Below are positions 21,846 through 34,400 of a stretch of 64,000 nt of DNA, in pieces. The position numbers were made by a program, and so were the translations under genes. The notes below the pieces were generated by a model. The model ran no database searches, was not told the DNA's origin, and saw nothing but the letters and a program-made list of their open reading frames with translations. The stretch is from Galaxea fascicularis (taxonomy: Eukaryota > Cnidaria > Anthozoa > Scleractinia > Euphylliidae): the NCBI GenBank assembly GCA_948470475.1, contig OX419340.1:12943002-13007001 (forward strand), read 5' to 3'. Numbering within the stretch: the stretch's first letter is position 1; every line of letters starts with the position of its first letter.

Positions 21846-24800
21846 ACCTCGGTTAGTTACGAAATCGATGGTCGAGTGCACGTGATCCTCACACCAAATC
21901 ACCAAACTTTCTTGAAGTCTCGAGAGAGGAATATATACAATATTTTGAATCTGGAATATCCGGTTGTGTTTTAAAAACAAATAGACGGAAGGAAAGGCGA
22001 AAGGAAAGGAAAATAACAACAAACAATCTCGGTAGGAAATCAAACTAAAATTTCAGGTTACATAACCTGATAGGACACAATGCGTGGGTTAGATATAAGC
22101 GTGAACATTGCGTGGGAAAGCTGAGGCTATAACAGGGCGGTTTACTCCCAGCTTAACTTTTATCGATAAATAGCTAAAACTGTGGTCACAAACGAGATTA
22201 TAATTAGTGCTAACGGAATTTTACTTAATATCTTTGTGACTCGATGCTTCGGGAAAATTGACAGTCTGATTTTATCAAAAAGCGAAACTGGCATATCGAA
22301 AGCAAGTAAAGGCACGAAAAAATTCAGTCAAGTTCGCTTCTGCAAAGTCTTGGCAAAAACTTACTTCGACAATGGACTGTCCACTTCGGAAAATCTTTTG
22401 ATGAGTTTTTGGCCTTCTGGGGACACTTGGGCACGTGGTTTTTAATTTGAGCACGGTTTTCGATAACTATCAGTTGGGAAGAAAGGTGTAACGATCACTG
22501 ACTGAGAAAATGTCACGCTGCCTCTTGAAAAGCTAACATTTACGTTTTGACATCAATGAACACCCAAAACTCTTGGCATAATTTTGTAACAAGACTGAGT
22601 TGCTGCAGTGAAAGAATTTGTTGCTGTCTGTTGTTATGGATATGGAAAGCAACGAGAAAAAAAAAATGCAAATTTGTTTCCGGTTCTGCGTCCCGGCGGT
22701 CCGAGGAAATCGTCAAACGTTTTAGACGGGTTGCCGTTCATCCCGTCAAATTCATTCTATTTTAATCTTAATTTTACAGAGGCATTTGCAAAGTCTGCAC
22801 GAGAACCGATATTAACGATTTGCAGACATCTTTTATCTTAAAAGGGTAAACCCCTTTGACAGTGCACTTCAAGATGAGCTGCGCCTTGGGTCAGACAACA
22901 ATAAAAGATTGTGAAGCAAAGTCCTGACTAAAAGGGGTATAAATCCTGATTCTAGGGGATGTGTAACTCTCAGAAATTGAGGATGAGTCTCCGGCTCGGG
23001 TGAAGGTGATGTGAATTTAGCGGACACTGAAAGATTGTTATCAATTCTCAGTGTCAGACCAAACCATTTTACAGCAGGTTTAAATTCACCTCCTCTACTA
23101 CTACGAAATAAAATATTTTGCCCACCAGTACTAACAGAGTTAAACCTCAATCTAAAAAATGTCCAAAATCGATCAACAGCTCTCTGCAGTGGGCAGAACC
23201 AACTTGGAACATGAGTTGAAATAAAGATGCAGCCTTCGTGAGCTGTCAGCATTCCCGCATCTTTACTTGCCCACGGCAAAACTACGAAGCCCTAAATCAT
23301 TAAATCTTTAGTTTCTGACCGGATGCCTCTTTTTCAGGAATGATTTAAGTAATTTCTTTCAAGAGTGAATTTCTTCATCCGGCGCCGTCTGAAGTTCTTC
23401 GTGGCGTCTGATCTTTGACGAATCATGATCGGCAATCCATAACCGGTAAACAACAAGCTTAAAGTCCACAGCATATAAACTACAGCAAAATTGCTCAGAG
23501 ACCTAGGGGACCAAACTGTGTTTCCTGATTATCACAAAAACAGCTCAAAAATGTAAGTTTTATCAACAAGATTACACCCCTCTTCTTCACCGCCCCGTCC
23601 TACCTGGCTTAGGGAAACGGAACCAAGCCAACGATTCTCTCTTTGGAGTTTTTTTTAGTTTTTCATTAATGAAAAGACAACTTAAAACCGCATCGCGTAA
23701 ATTAAAAAATAAGCCTCTCAAATCGTAAACCCTGGGGAAGACTGCCCTTGTCTTCGTGGGTCACGAAGAAAAGGGCACTGCGCCAAGGGTACAGTTTCCA
23801 GTCTCGAGTTATGTACGTACTTGGCATCGAAAAGTTTTGGACGTAAGAAAATTTCAAAGGAACGCACGCAAGAAGTACTTATGCGCCAACATTGGCCTAC
23901 GAGCAAGCCTTGCGCTATCCTCTCGCGTCTCGCTTCGGTCGCCGCTCGCGTCCACCCCTCGCGCTCAAAGTAAATCTCGCGCGATACCCCAATAGGGAGC
24001 TCCCCAACGTTAGAATGTGCTTCAGACGGTAGCACTTGGCGTGATACGACTAGATGTCCTATCCAACTTCATCTTCCACGCTATCACAGATGTCACCTCA
24101 AGATTGTATGGTAACGCCTCACATCTTCTCAAAACTGACCCTGTAAGTGAGGGAGTGCACAACTTTCATGTTCCTGTCGGTTTAAAACCGTCATTGAAAC
24201 TAAATCGATCTACGGCTGCTTGTCCACGAAATATTAAACAAAGTGAAAGATGTCGAGTGAACTAGCCATTATTCAACCTTTAGAAATATCTCCAAATCGA
24301 AGGAGTGGGGGAAGGTTATAATTGTAATCCCTTCCATTCCAGCCGCCTGTAGCTTATTATATTCTAGACAGCAGACAATTAATCTTCTCGTTTTTGCTTT
24401 CTATTCCAATACATGTTTTTGTGGTTAAAAGATTAAGAGGTTAAGGAAATGACACTAAGAGGGCGTTGTTGTAAGCTTGCAAATTTACCCTGACTCATTG
24501 AAAACAACACAGCGACCAAGACGCATCCATCAGCATCATCACCAGCCGCTCTTTCTCGCTTGGGAAATTGCCAAGCTTCTTCCTTTCACCAGCGTTTCTT
24601 GTTTCCAGTGTTTGTTTAGTTATTCTTAGTTTTTCTTCACTAGTGGCTTCTACTCACAGGCTCTTCAAACATCGTGAAATAAAGAGTAACCAACACCAAA
24701 CTTGCATCACTTTTCTGTTCTTTGTTTTACTCAAATATCGACTAAAAGTCGTCACTTCTTCCATAAAAAAATAAAAAACAAAAACAACAAAAAAAACATT

Positions 24801-26059
24801 TTCTCACTCTCTGTTGTTTTCACCCGTGACTCATGCACATGCTCTTATGCAATCACTCTTTACGCAATCGAAATCCTCCCTTCCGGCTCTCTTGTTAGCC
24901 CAACCCTAACTTTCAATGTTAATTTTGTCATGAAAATATATAAATAGCGTGTCTGTGTAAACAATATAGTAAAAGATCTACTCGATAGATATCCAAATTC
25001 TTTAAAAATGTCTTCGATTTGTTTTTATCCGCAGTTCACATATCATGATATTTTATGGTCGCCTTACTGCATCCTTGTTCTACGGGTTTATTTCAACTCA
25101 CAGAATCACCAGCTCCCGTTCTCCGTAAAAGCTCAGATTCCAGACTATACTGCACCAACTTTTCCGGTATCGCACGGTCACGATCCTTATTCAAACTGAG
25201 AGCTTTTTGACGTTTGTTTTATCAGCTGCTTTTTTTAGCTGAACTGTGACGGTCAGTCATGCGTGTTACCATGTTATATCTTGGATATATTCTCTGTCAT
25301 AATATTGATAAAGCTTCTAAATGCGTGCACTTCTCAATTGCGCTAATTACGAAAATTCCATCATTGGGTGGTTTGGCAGTCACCTCATAAATAAATCACC
25401 TTCTCCAAATTTTTACCCGTATTTTGACACCCAACGAACGAGGAAGTCAAATGTAGTACAAACGTTTTTCCGTGAAGGACAAGTGTTGCTCAGTTTCGCT
25501 GCGTCATTGAGCAAGTTCCAAAGTGATCGTAATGTGTTCCCCGGAAAGTGTTAACACTCAACAAAAGGAGCTGTGACGTCATGGGCTTCTCACAACACCC
25601 AATACTCTCCTCACTGAAGTCAAATAAACTTGAGGGAGGATACCAATGAATGAGTTGCCAGTGATCGGATCCCTGTCTTATGCGCATAGGATTCTGGGAT
25701 CGCCAGGGGGCAAACATTGCCAGTTGCTTGAAGAAAATGTATGGCGAAGAGTTATTTCGACCTCCAAACCAACGATTTTGGACAGAGATCAACGCTTTTT
25801 CGCCACTGTTTGAACATAAATGGATTTGGGCAATGTTGATACGTGGAAAGTGTAAGTTTTTGTTTGAGTAACCGATAAACTTCCTTGCTTGCGTAAGGTT
25901 TATTGTGAAATTGACCTCGCGTAATGGTCTCGAAATATTGCAAAATTAGGTATAAATCGGGAGGAAATGACTCAATAAAGCCTTTTCAGTTGTATTTGCG
26001 TGTGTACAGGCTACGTAAGGCTTATTTTTAAGCTCATTCATACAAATAATATTGGAAAT

Positions 26060-26149
26060 ATGCCCAGTGGTGATCATTGTGCTGTCTGGGGTTGTGACAG
26101 CGAAGGTACCCAGAAAAGCAAAACATTCTTCCTCACGTTGAAATATTAA
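26060..26149 (+). pseudogene. short frame beginning like a THAP-type zinc finger
   Basis: 29 codons start MPSGDHCAVWGCDSEGTQKS and continue to a phenylalanine pair (TFFLTLK) before a stop. The CAVWGC cysteine pair with a following F-F is how THAP zinc fingers commonly begin, and these fingers occur in P-element-like and related transposases. The frame is too short to hold the whole finger (no later C..H), so it is a remnant or the first exon of a spliced gene. It lies at the start of the interior of the inverted-repeat element, divergent to the OTU frame. Confidence 0.3.
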
Positions 26150-26242
26150 TATTCTACTCGCCCACGAATAATAAAGATGTTTTTTGTGGGCTAGAGCTAT
26201 TAATCGTGATCAATTCAATTTACAACGAGTACGAAGGTCTGT

Positions 26243-26656
26243 TCAAATCATTTTGTACAAGGTTATAGAACCGTTTGAATGCCCTACACCAACTTTGTGC
26301 ATGAGAGGGTACGATTCTGGGGGTAGACCCCAAAGACCTGCTCCAAAGATCAGATCTACAGAGAGCAATAAGAAAAAGTCAAGAAAGAGAAAGCATAGTG
26401 GTAGTGCAGATGAAAATATATCCACAGTTTCTGCCCAAGTTCCTGTGATCTTGCTGTTCTTGACATGTTCCTCCGCAGATTTCGAAGAGAAGAGTAGCGG
26501 CTTTTTCTCAATCAAACTAGAGCTTAACCTACGAATTTCCTTATGTTTCTTATCGCTTATTTCATCCCTCCACAAAGCAACAGTTTGGTTAAAACAATTT
26601 CCATCACCTCTGACAACAACTTCTCTCCTTTGACGAGGTAAATTTCCAGAAGCCAT
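26243..26656 (-). CDS. OTU-like cysteine protease domain (partial) inside a transposable element
   Basis: From the ATG at 26656 the frame reads MASGNLPRQRREVV, then VRGDGNCFNQTVALW. DGNC is the oxyanion/nucleophile signature of ovarian-tumour (OTU) proteases, with Cys21 (codon 26596-26594) as the predicted nucleophile. Next come HKEIRRLSSSLIEKK and ITGTWAETVDIFSSALPL, which fit the conserved 'G.W....EI.ALA' segment. After about residue 88 the frame turns hydrophobic and loses similarity, and the C-terminal catalytic histidine is not visible. So the domain is either truncated or spliced to an exon that was deleted. OTU enzymes remove ubiquitin, and mobile elements of several types carry such domains. 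The opposite-strand frame over the same DNA (26184-26633) is judged a shadow. Confidence 0.6.
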   Translation of the reverse strand: MASGNLPRQRREVVVRGDGNCFNQTVALWRDEISDKKHKEIRRLSSSLIEKKPLLFSSKSAEEHVKNSKITGTWAETVDIFSSALPLCFLFLDFFLLLSVDLIFGAGLWGLPPESYPLMHKVGVGHSNGSITLYKMI

Positions 26657-27103
26657 AATTTGTTTGTGGAAGACATAACTAATAAGAAAACAGCCCGTAC
26701 ACATATAAATACAACTAAAAAGGATTTAGTGAGTCATTTCCTCCCGATTTATACCTAATTTTTCGAGACCATTACGCGAGGTCAATTTCACAATAAACCT
26801 TACGCAAGCAAGGAAGTTTATCGGTTACTCAAACAAAAACTTACACTTTCCACGTATCAACATTGCCCATATCCATTTATGTTAAAACAGTGGCGAAAAA
26901 GCGTTGATCTCTGTCCAAAATCGTTGATTTGGAGGTCGAAATAACTCTTCGCCATACATTTTCTTCAAGCGACTGGTAATGTTTGCCCCCCTGGCGATCC
27001 CAGAATCCTATGCGCATAAGACAGGGATCCGATCACTGGCAACTCATTCATTGAAAAAGCGATACATTTGAATAAATAAAAATGCCTCACATTTGAATAT
27101 CTT

Positions 27104-27690
27104 CATGCAGACCGGTAATCTCAGTGGTAGAGCACCGGACTAGCGTGCGGGAGGTCGCGGGTTCAAACTTCAACACTTAGGGTCTTTCAAATAATTGAGA
27201 AGACAGTGCTGCCTTTGTAATGACATCTGCAAATGGTTAGACTCTCTAGTCTTCTCGGATAAGGAAGATAAACCATAGGCCCCGTCTCACAACTCTTCAT
27301 AAAATACCACTGTTGTGGCTGAGTTACCTGGCCTGTGAATGGAAGCGAGGCTGAGGGTGACCTTCTTTTGATACAAACGTTTCTACTTTTCTTATGTAAG
27401 TGCAGACTAGTTAGAATTACAACAAACATGATTTACATGATAAAAGTGGTGAGGTCTCTATCAATACAAGGTCACCGGCAACCTCGATGCCATTGATAGG
27501 CCAGCTGTAAAATGGCCTATTGATTCTGTGGGACGTAAAAGAACCCACACAGTGTTCGAAAAGAGTAGGGGATGTAGTTTCCGGTGCGATGGCCTATCTC
27601 ATCAGATGGTTAAATGGTCTGAAATATTAGCTGCATAAGCTACTCTAAAATCCGAGGGTAAATAAACATAAATGCTGAAAGTAATGAACA
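27104..27690 (+). mobile_element. tRNA-derived SINE, split by a MITE
   Basis: The head has Pol III A-box-like 'tctcagtggtagagc' and B-box-like 'gggttcaaac' about 34 bp apart, in a degenerate tRNA-like frame. The body continues with 'gtaatgacatctgcaaatgg'. The tail resumes after the inserted MITE with 'tgtgggacgtaaaagaaccc' and 'gaaaagagtaggggatg'. The tRNA fold is not intact, so this is a SINE and not a tRNA gene. Confidence 0.65.
27322..27510. mobile_element. MITE family B, copy 1, inserted in the SINE
   Basis: A unit of about 189 bp has about 58-bp imperfect inverted ends. The left includes 'ttacctggcctgtgaatgga' and 'ggtgaccttcttttgataca'; the right is 'tatcaatacaaggtcaccgg' and 'aggccagctgtaa'. 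A second copy of the same family is at 29293-29481. Confidence 0.7.
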
Positions 27691-28283
27691 CCGCTTCTAC
27701 AACAAATAGCAGCACTACAAGACAGTACATGAAAACACTCGAAGGAGCGAGCGATCAGGATTCTGATTCGTTCATCGGACATGCAACAAGAAGTGAAAGC
27801 TCTTCAGAAGAACTTATCTTTGCGTGACAATGAAAATAATACGTTGAAATAGTCAGAAATAGAGGGAGCCGCCAGTACTAACAGCTTGAAAGAAGTCCCT
27901 TAAAAATAAGCAGCGCCGTTACGCAAACAGGTTATTTGTTACGAGCAAGCGTAAATAGAAACTTTATACTTCCCGTTCTGGGACAACAGTTATAAAAACT
28001 GCAGAAACCTTTGCCTGAGTAACATTAACCTCAACTTGTTTTTTTTCTAGTGTATAAACTGCTTACACAGAAAAAACGCTTTTGCCGCCCAGTTTAATCT
28101 CAATTTTTTAAGACTGCTCAACGAAAGCAAATTAGCTAGGGGGTTTCTTCGTCTCTTGCTGGACACTTGAAGAATTTCACAACATCTCGAAAAATTTACT
28201 TTAGCAAAGCGAAATAGCTCCGAGCGATCCAAAGACCAAATTGTCAGAAGCGTGCAAGTTAAAAGGGCCAAGAAGGCAACGCA
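27691..28283. other. intergenic, downstream of UQCRC2
   Basis: No gene is recognised. A stretch near 27887-27985 ('agaaactttatacttccc', 'agcttgaaagaagtccct') recurs at about 29150-29285, so it is part of a dispersed repeat. Confidence 0.4.
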
Positions 28284-28289
28284 TTTATT
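28284..28289 (-). terminator. poly(A) signal candidate for UQCRC2
   Basis: AATAAA on the minus strand, about 143 bp past the UQCRC2 stop codon at 28432-28434. Confidence 0.45.
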
Positions 28290-28431
28290 CACCAACATTC
28301 ACCTTTTTGCAACAAGCCACTGGTGCCAAGAACAATCAGCTAAGTTAAAAATAATAAGTCTATACCGATGGCTTAGCATCATTAACACACCACCATACAA
28401 TTAATGGAAACGCGTACAAACAAGAACAGAA

Positions 28432-31400
28432 TCAGAAGAGTTCGTCCAAACCCAGAACTGAAGATACGTCGCCCGCAGCGGATAGGGTTGGCTTGCCAGA
28501 GAACACGCGTTTAGCAACCTGCAATGGGGCAGTAAAAACAAACTCATTCCTGTACAAAAATTCAAATCTACAGTGCCAGACGCCGTTTTGTATAAAGGTG
28601 TAAATGAACACTACTTGGACAGTAGTGAAAATAAAGCCTGAAATAAGTTCAGGCTTGTGCGAGAGTCATGACATCTGCAATACGGTGCGATACTCTACCA
28701 ACTGAGCTAACAAGTCAGCTGGAAGATGGTCATTTTGTGGGTTTCGTAATAACCGCGAGAGTGATAAATAAATGACAGTGAATACATGAAAATCATATAT
28801 TTGAAATGCGGATTAAGATTTTTTTCAGGGTTTATTTTCACTTCTGCCCAAGCAGTGTTCACAACTGCGACGACCACTTACACCGTCATTCATTAATCCG
28901 CAGAACACATATGATCGGTTTCATAAATTCACTCTCAGACCGTTGAACTGTATTTTGCTGTGGCGCTCTTAATTGAGCTTAAGAAGGTGTTTCGTGGAAA
29001 CTGCTTATGCCGAGCTAACTTGTGAGTTCGAGGATCAAATCCTAAAGTATGTCCATTGAAATAAAAAAAGGTAAGATGGTGATACGTAGTACTTATATTT
29101 TGCCCCAGTTTTTCGAGTCTGGGGATAAAAAACTAAAGACAGAGGGCAGCGTCAGTACAAACAGCTTGAAAGACGTCCCTTAAAAATAGGCAACGGCGTT
29201 ATGCAACTCTACGTTGTTTGTTACGCGTAAGCGTACACAGATACTTTATACTTCCCCTTCTGGGACCACTGCTATAAAAAACTAAAAAAGTCTTTGACCT
29301 GGCATTTGAATAGAAGCTAGGCTGGGGGTGACCTTGTTTTGATACAAACCTCTCTGTCTTTCTCATGCAAATGTGGACTAGTTAGCATAACAACAACACG
29401 ATTTACACGAGAAAAGCAGTGAGGTCTGTATCAAAAAAAGGTCAACTTCAGCCTCACTTCTACCCAAAGGCCAGGTCACTGAACATACAAATGTAAAATG
29501 CACCATTTGTTTTTATCGAGTGTAGAAAACTGCCGAGAAGTAAGTCTCTTTGGTCCACTTAACTGAGCTGAACGAGGTGTGTAACTCTAGCGTCTGAGGA
29601 TGAAATCCTAAGTGTGACCACTCGAATGAACAGTATTTTCATTTAATGCTATTCGTTATTCTTCAAATGATGGCCCTTAGTATTTTTGTCTGAGCAGGAA
29701 ATCCTTAAGTGTTTCCCTTCAGACCAGTGATAATAAGACCCACATGATACTGCAGAGACTAGTGAGAAATAAAAGCGGAATCCGACCAAGACTAATGCGC
29801 TTATGTACCACCGCGAAGCATAACAAAGTGGGCAGAGACTGAAGTCTTAAGTCTCTTTTCTCACCGTCAAAATGTCGTTCTTTGTGATGGAGTCAACTGC
29901 AGTGGCGACTTCTTCGGGTGATGTGTAACTTCCCTTGGTTAGTACCTAAAAACATGAAACATCAAAACATAGAAAATACACGATATCCTGTTTGATTTTT
30001 TTCAGTCACTGGGATTTTATGGGTCAATCTTGTTTGCCTAAGTGAATGTTCTAACCGGCATTGTTAAATAACATTTTTGACAGCAATTGCTCAGACATGG
30101 TTTGATGCTACTCTGGTTTGAAATTTGATGAATGTAACTTAGAAAGTTACAATTCACGACCCAACGTTTCGACACTCCTGTCTAGTGTCTTCATCAGGGG
30201 TGATCTAGTGTTGCAAAAAGGAGCCTTTTATACGCTTACTAATTAACGACCTTTTGCTTTGATGAGGTGTAAATAGGTGTCAGGTAAAAGGCCGCCATCG
30301 TCACGGTTTAAAGGAGCGTGGGAGGAGTTGATGTGCCAAGCTTCCAAACAAAGCCGTTGATGGTACCGCCGGTTAGTGGTGATAATTTTGGAATTATCCC
30401 ACGCTATTGTATGGTTGGTTTGGCAAGCATGTTCCGACAAAGCGGAATTTTCCTTTTTGCAAAGAAAAACTGCTTTTTGATGCTCTTTTAAACGCGTGCC
30501 AAGCTGACGCTTGGTGTGTCCGATGTACTCATGATCACAGTCATTGCATGGAATAGAATAAACAGCGTCAGTTCGTTGTTCTTTCAACACAGGATCCTTA
30601 GGTTTGGCAAAAATATGACTCAACGTCTGAAAAGGTTTTTGTGCAACTTTAACATTGTGGCTAGACAAAACTCTCTTTATGGGTTCTGTAACACCGCGGA
30701 TATACGGGATGACGGCAAAACCTGTAGCCGAAACCTCGTCCCCGGAGGTGTTAAGAGAAGGAGTAACTGGTTTTAAGCAGTTACGAAGGAAAGTGTTTGG
30801 GTAGCCATTGACCTTTAGGACGTCAAAAACAAATTTGCTCATTTAAAAAAGTTAGGACGTTTAGCGACCCATGTCACATGACGTTTGAAAAGATATCTAC
30901 GTATTGACGTGATTTCATAAAGCACATTCAACGTTTCTTCGCAAAAATTGTTCGACGCCTCTTATGACAGTGTTCCAGATAAGAGGGGGATCTCGGATCA
31001 AAAACCTTACAAGGTCAAAGAAACTTGTTGTCATCCCGAATTAGAGTGGGTTCTGCGAGATTCTTCAAAGAATCTTTAAATAGTAAGGTGTTCACGTTTG
31101 CTACAAACCGTATCGCACCCTTCCCAAAGGCCTGCTAAGACCAAAGGATCCTATCTCGGACGAGGAAACCTTCGCAGTTATTTATAACATCAAATGATAT
31201 GTTGTGATTGTGATGTAGAAAATATCGGTGAAAAGGTAAGAAAACTGGGCACAAGGTTAAATGAACAACGGCAATAAAGCCTGTGATCTCTAATTTGCTG
31301 TGTCCGAAAACGCTCAGGACACAGGTCATTCCATCGACTGAGCCAGTGTAAGGATAATTGGATCATTGGCCAGGAAGACCACTTTCTTTCATGCAAGATC

Positions 31401-34400
31401 CGTGAGAAGGAAGAAGGAACCCAGATGGATTTCGAAAGCTTTGTGTAACTTTCAAAGAATTGTTGGTGAGGAAGAATATTTCTCTGTTATTTCACGTCCC
31501 AACAAACGTATCTTCATTCTCTATTCCTGCAAGGTCAGTTTCATGACAGGGTTGTTATTAGACGCCGGGACCCGGGTACTAGCACCCATGTACTGTGAAG
31601 ACAGTACCCACGTTTTTGCCGTTAACTCATTGAAAAGGGCAAGGCGGCAAAGACATCTGAGGGGTAGGATCCGATACCATCCTATTTCTTCAATCAACAA
31701 AACGATTACTTGACATATTTATAGAAAACGGCCATTGGGTTGCTGGGAGCACTAGGACGTTGACTCGTTGGAATTCCGTGTTGACACACTACCATAAAAA
31801 CTTATCTGGAACCCTGAATATGACAATGTTACAACATTTAACCAGGGACGGAGACATGAACCTACGCAAGGGCGAGCACGAACCTGGGTGCCAATGTCCT
31901 CAAACAGCGTATCCTGGCTTTCGCTGTTCATGAGCAGGTGCGCCTTCATCTGGTTCCTGAAGACAAACAAGGATATGTAGCGCACGATTCAACCATTTAA
32001 TTCCCAACATCAACATTTCAATTCTCCCTACAGTTCTCACATATTTCGTGTGTTCCATGTGGGGAGAATTTGTGTAATAATCGACTGAACTGATCCTGGT
32101 GATCTTTTCCTGTATTCTCATGCCCTGTATTCTTGACGAACAAGTCACATGCTAACGAGAAGTTTGATGGCGGTCAGTAGTGGGACGTAATGGGTTTACC
32201 TTTTAACCCCTAACAGGGACCAGCATGTAATTTCTCCTTACATTGTTACTGTTAGATTGAGTATCTAATTTTTTGAGAATATACAAAATGGTCACTAGAG
32301 ATTGAATGCCCTGACCATTGAGCAGATTCTTGCAGCTTGTGCCGTAAGACACATCTGGGTTTCAGCAAAGAGAATAATCATATTGATTGCAGGTCTTACA
32401 GGGTTAAAGGCTGTCAGGAAAACACATATCAACTGCACATATGGTCGGAATGGAGACCACTGCTGACTGCATTAGGATCACCCGCAATGAATTGGAACGC
32501 GTTTCTGCGCGAGGGCGACTACCCAAATGACAGCCTTTCAGCAGTTGGTTCTGAAGACAAAACTGTGGCAATTTGCATGGCAGAAATACGTTTCCGTGAT
32601 GCCAGCAATTTGAGCAAAACTCACTTTGCTCGTGTCACATCTTTATCAGAGATGTCTCCTTTGGAAGCCTTGGAGAACTGTCCCACTACAGCCTTCATCA
32701 CCTGTGGAGACAGCAAGAAAAACATATAAAATAATCCATCTTCATTAGAAAAGTGATTTTTTAGGGGGGAAGGGGGGTGGGGGGGGGGAGTGGGAAAATT
32801 CGCGCAAGGAAGAAAGCAAAGGGAAAATACTAATGCTCCAGGAAAAAACATCCTGGACAAGCATTGGGCGAAAATCAACTCCGCCCCCCGCACACTTTTC
32901 TGACGGTCCGTCCCTGCGCAATATTTTCCAGAAAAGCTGTCATAGCACCGAAGCTCAATACTAGTTCTGTAGCACGTGAATGGAGTGTGAGTCATATTAC
33001 TCAAGCTACTTTGTCACACACCATCGGTGATATTTATGATACGTTCTTTTCTGGTTTTTATCACCTCATGAAAGAAAAGAAGGAGGGCAAACAGAAAGGA
33101 AATGAATACATGAAAAAACGCAGGTGCGAACAGACGATTCCCGTCCTTAGAGCGTGCTGGAGATCATGATAATTTCCGCTACAAATTTGTTTTCGGTGGT
33201 TGTTGAATACAATAGGCCATTTCCGAGTTCATGTCTGCCTCCTCTTCAAAGCGAGTCTAAGTGCGAAGTTTTTGTTATGAAGTCAAACTAATTACCATCA
33301 CAAAAACTTCGCACTTAGACTCGCTTTCATGAACTCAGAAATGGCCTATTGTTGGTAATTTTACCAACTAACAAGTGAAAAAAAGATGATCAAATGAAAC
33401 AAACCATCAACGAGAACAAAACAAATAGGTCCGCAATGTGTACATGTGTGGCTTACAAGACCACGTGATAGGTGCTCGACTCTCGTGGACAAATAAATCC
33501 GATCGTGCCACACAAAAACACATACCTTGGGAGCATTTGCTCCGTCTGCAACAACATAACATCCGAACAGGCCACCATCAGAATAGCTAGCACTGAAAGC
33601 CGATGCCTGAAAACAATAAAAAAAATATCCCAGGTTCACTTAACATTCCGCAGAAAATATCACCTACACAGTCGGAGCTACAGGGGCCCACTTTTCGGGT
33701 CCGAAAAGCCATTTCTACAACTGCGATCCGATTATTCTAAGACGCTGGTCTTTCACTGTGAGTTCCAGATACTTCTGGACAAATTTGTTGCAAACCTCCA
33801 TTCCAGGAAAGTCTTCGTTTGTAAGATACGCAGGCCAGATAAGGTTTCGGGAAACACACGCTGCCCCTCGTCTCGTTCCAATCCTTCTCGTCGTAAATTT
33901 TTTCCGGTGAGTTTTAGGGAGATTATTTGAAAAGAGGAATTCGGGAGAGAAAGCGACTGCAAGTAGCCTAGCTTTTCTCCAAAGTACAGGCATAACCTTT
34001 AGAACATGGATGCCATGTCAATTGGATGGTTCACAGGTAAGAAAACATTGGTCAACTTACTGCACACGGTCCATCGGTGGATTCCGCTGCAGCCTTCAAC
34101 AGCCTGAAAATAAAAATGTTGTCTCTTTACGACTACAAAATTATTTGAGCTAAAATTTTAATGCGCATTCATAGAACTAGCACCAGTATGGATGTACACT
34201 CTCAAATAAAACAAAACAAAACAAAAAGTAAAAGGTAATCACGATTTAAAACTATAATGACAATGATAATGATAACGATGAGATTCATAGTGATAATGAC
34301 CCACGATCGCGAAAATAATTATACCTGTTTGTTGCTATGTTGCTTCCCCACTTAATGTATGGCGTGACACCAAGGAGTTTCTGGAGTGAAAATTAATAGG

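Larger units (their letters stand above)
19241..25643. other. 6.4 kb without a supportable gene
   Basis: 19241 onward is presumably the 3' UTR of the secreted-protein gene, with one AATAAA candidate at 20069-20074. The rest has short frames without recognisable domains, simple repeats (20500-20528 and 21794-21845) and a GC-rich patch at 23718-24040 that looks repeat-like. The 136-codon minus frame at 22869-23279 and its 67-codon plus-strand counterpart contradict each other, and neither is recognised. Confidence 0.4.
25644..27053. mobile_element. 1.4-kb element with about 370-bp terminal inverted repeats carrying an OTU-like gene fragment
   Basis: 25644-26015 is closely mirrored by 26690-27053. 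Shared words include 'caatgaatgagttgccagtg', 'acagggatcc' and 'gaccattacgcgaggtcaat', all in inverted orientation. The arms are about 370 bp, very long for so small an element. The unique interior of about 675 bp holds an OTU protease-like frame on the minus strand (start 26656) and a short plus-strand frame that begins like a THAP-type zinc finger (26060). No transposase domain was recognised, so this is probably an internally deleted derivative of a larger transposon. No target duplication is evident at the ends as drawn. Confidence 0.75.

Noticed and set aside
22869..23279. 136-codon minus-strand frame and its 67-codon plus-strand partner
   Set aside because: The two frames contradict each other, lack motifs, and no splice-supported exon structure could be drawn.
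26184..26633. 149-codon plus-strand frame over the OTU region
   Set aside because: The minus strand carries the DGNC and GTWAE motifs in order. The plus-strand frame is lysine-rich without a domain and is judged a shadow.
27109..27180. possible tRNA gene
   Set aside because: A and B boxes are present, but the acceptor and anticodon stems do not pair, and SINE body sequence follows.
33472..33930. 152-codon plus-strand frame
   Set aside because: It overlaps UQCRC2 exon 33606-33526 on the opposite strand, and its other part has no recognisable domain.
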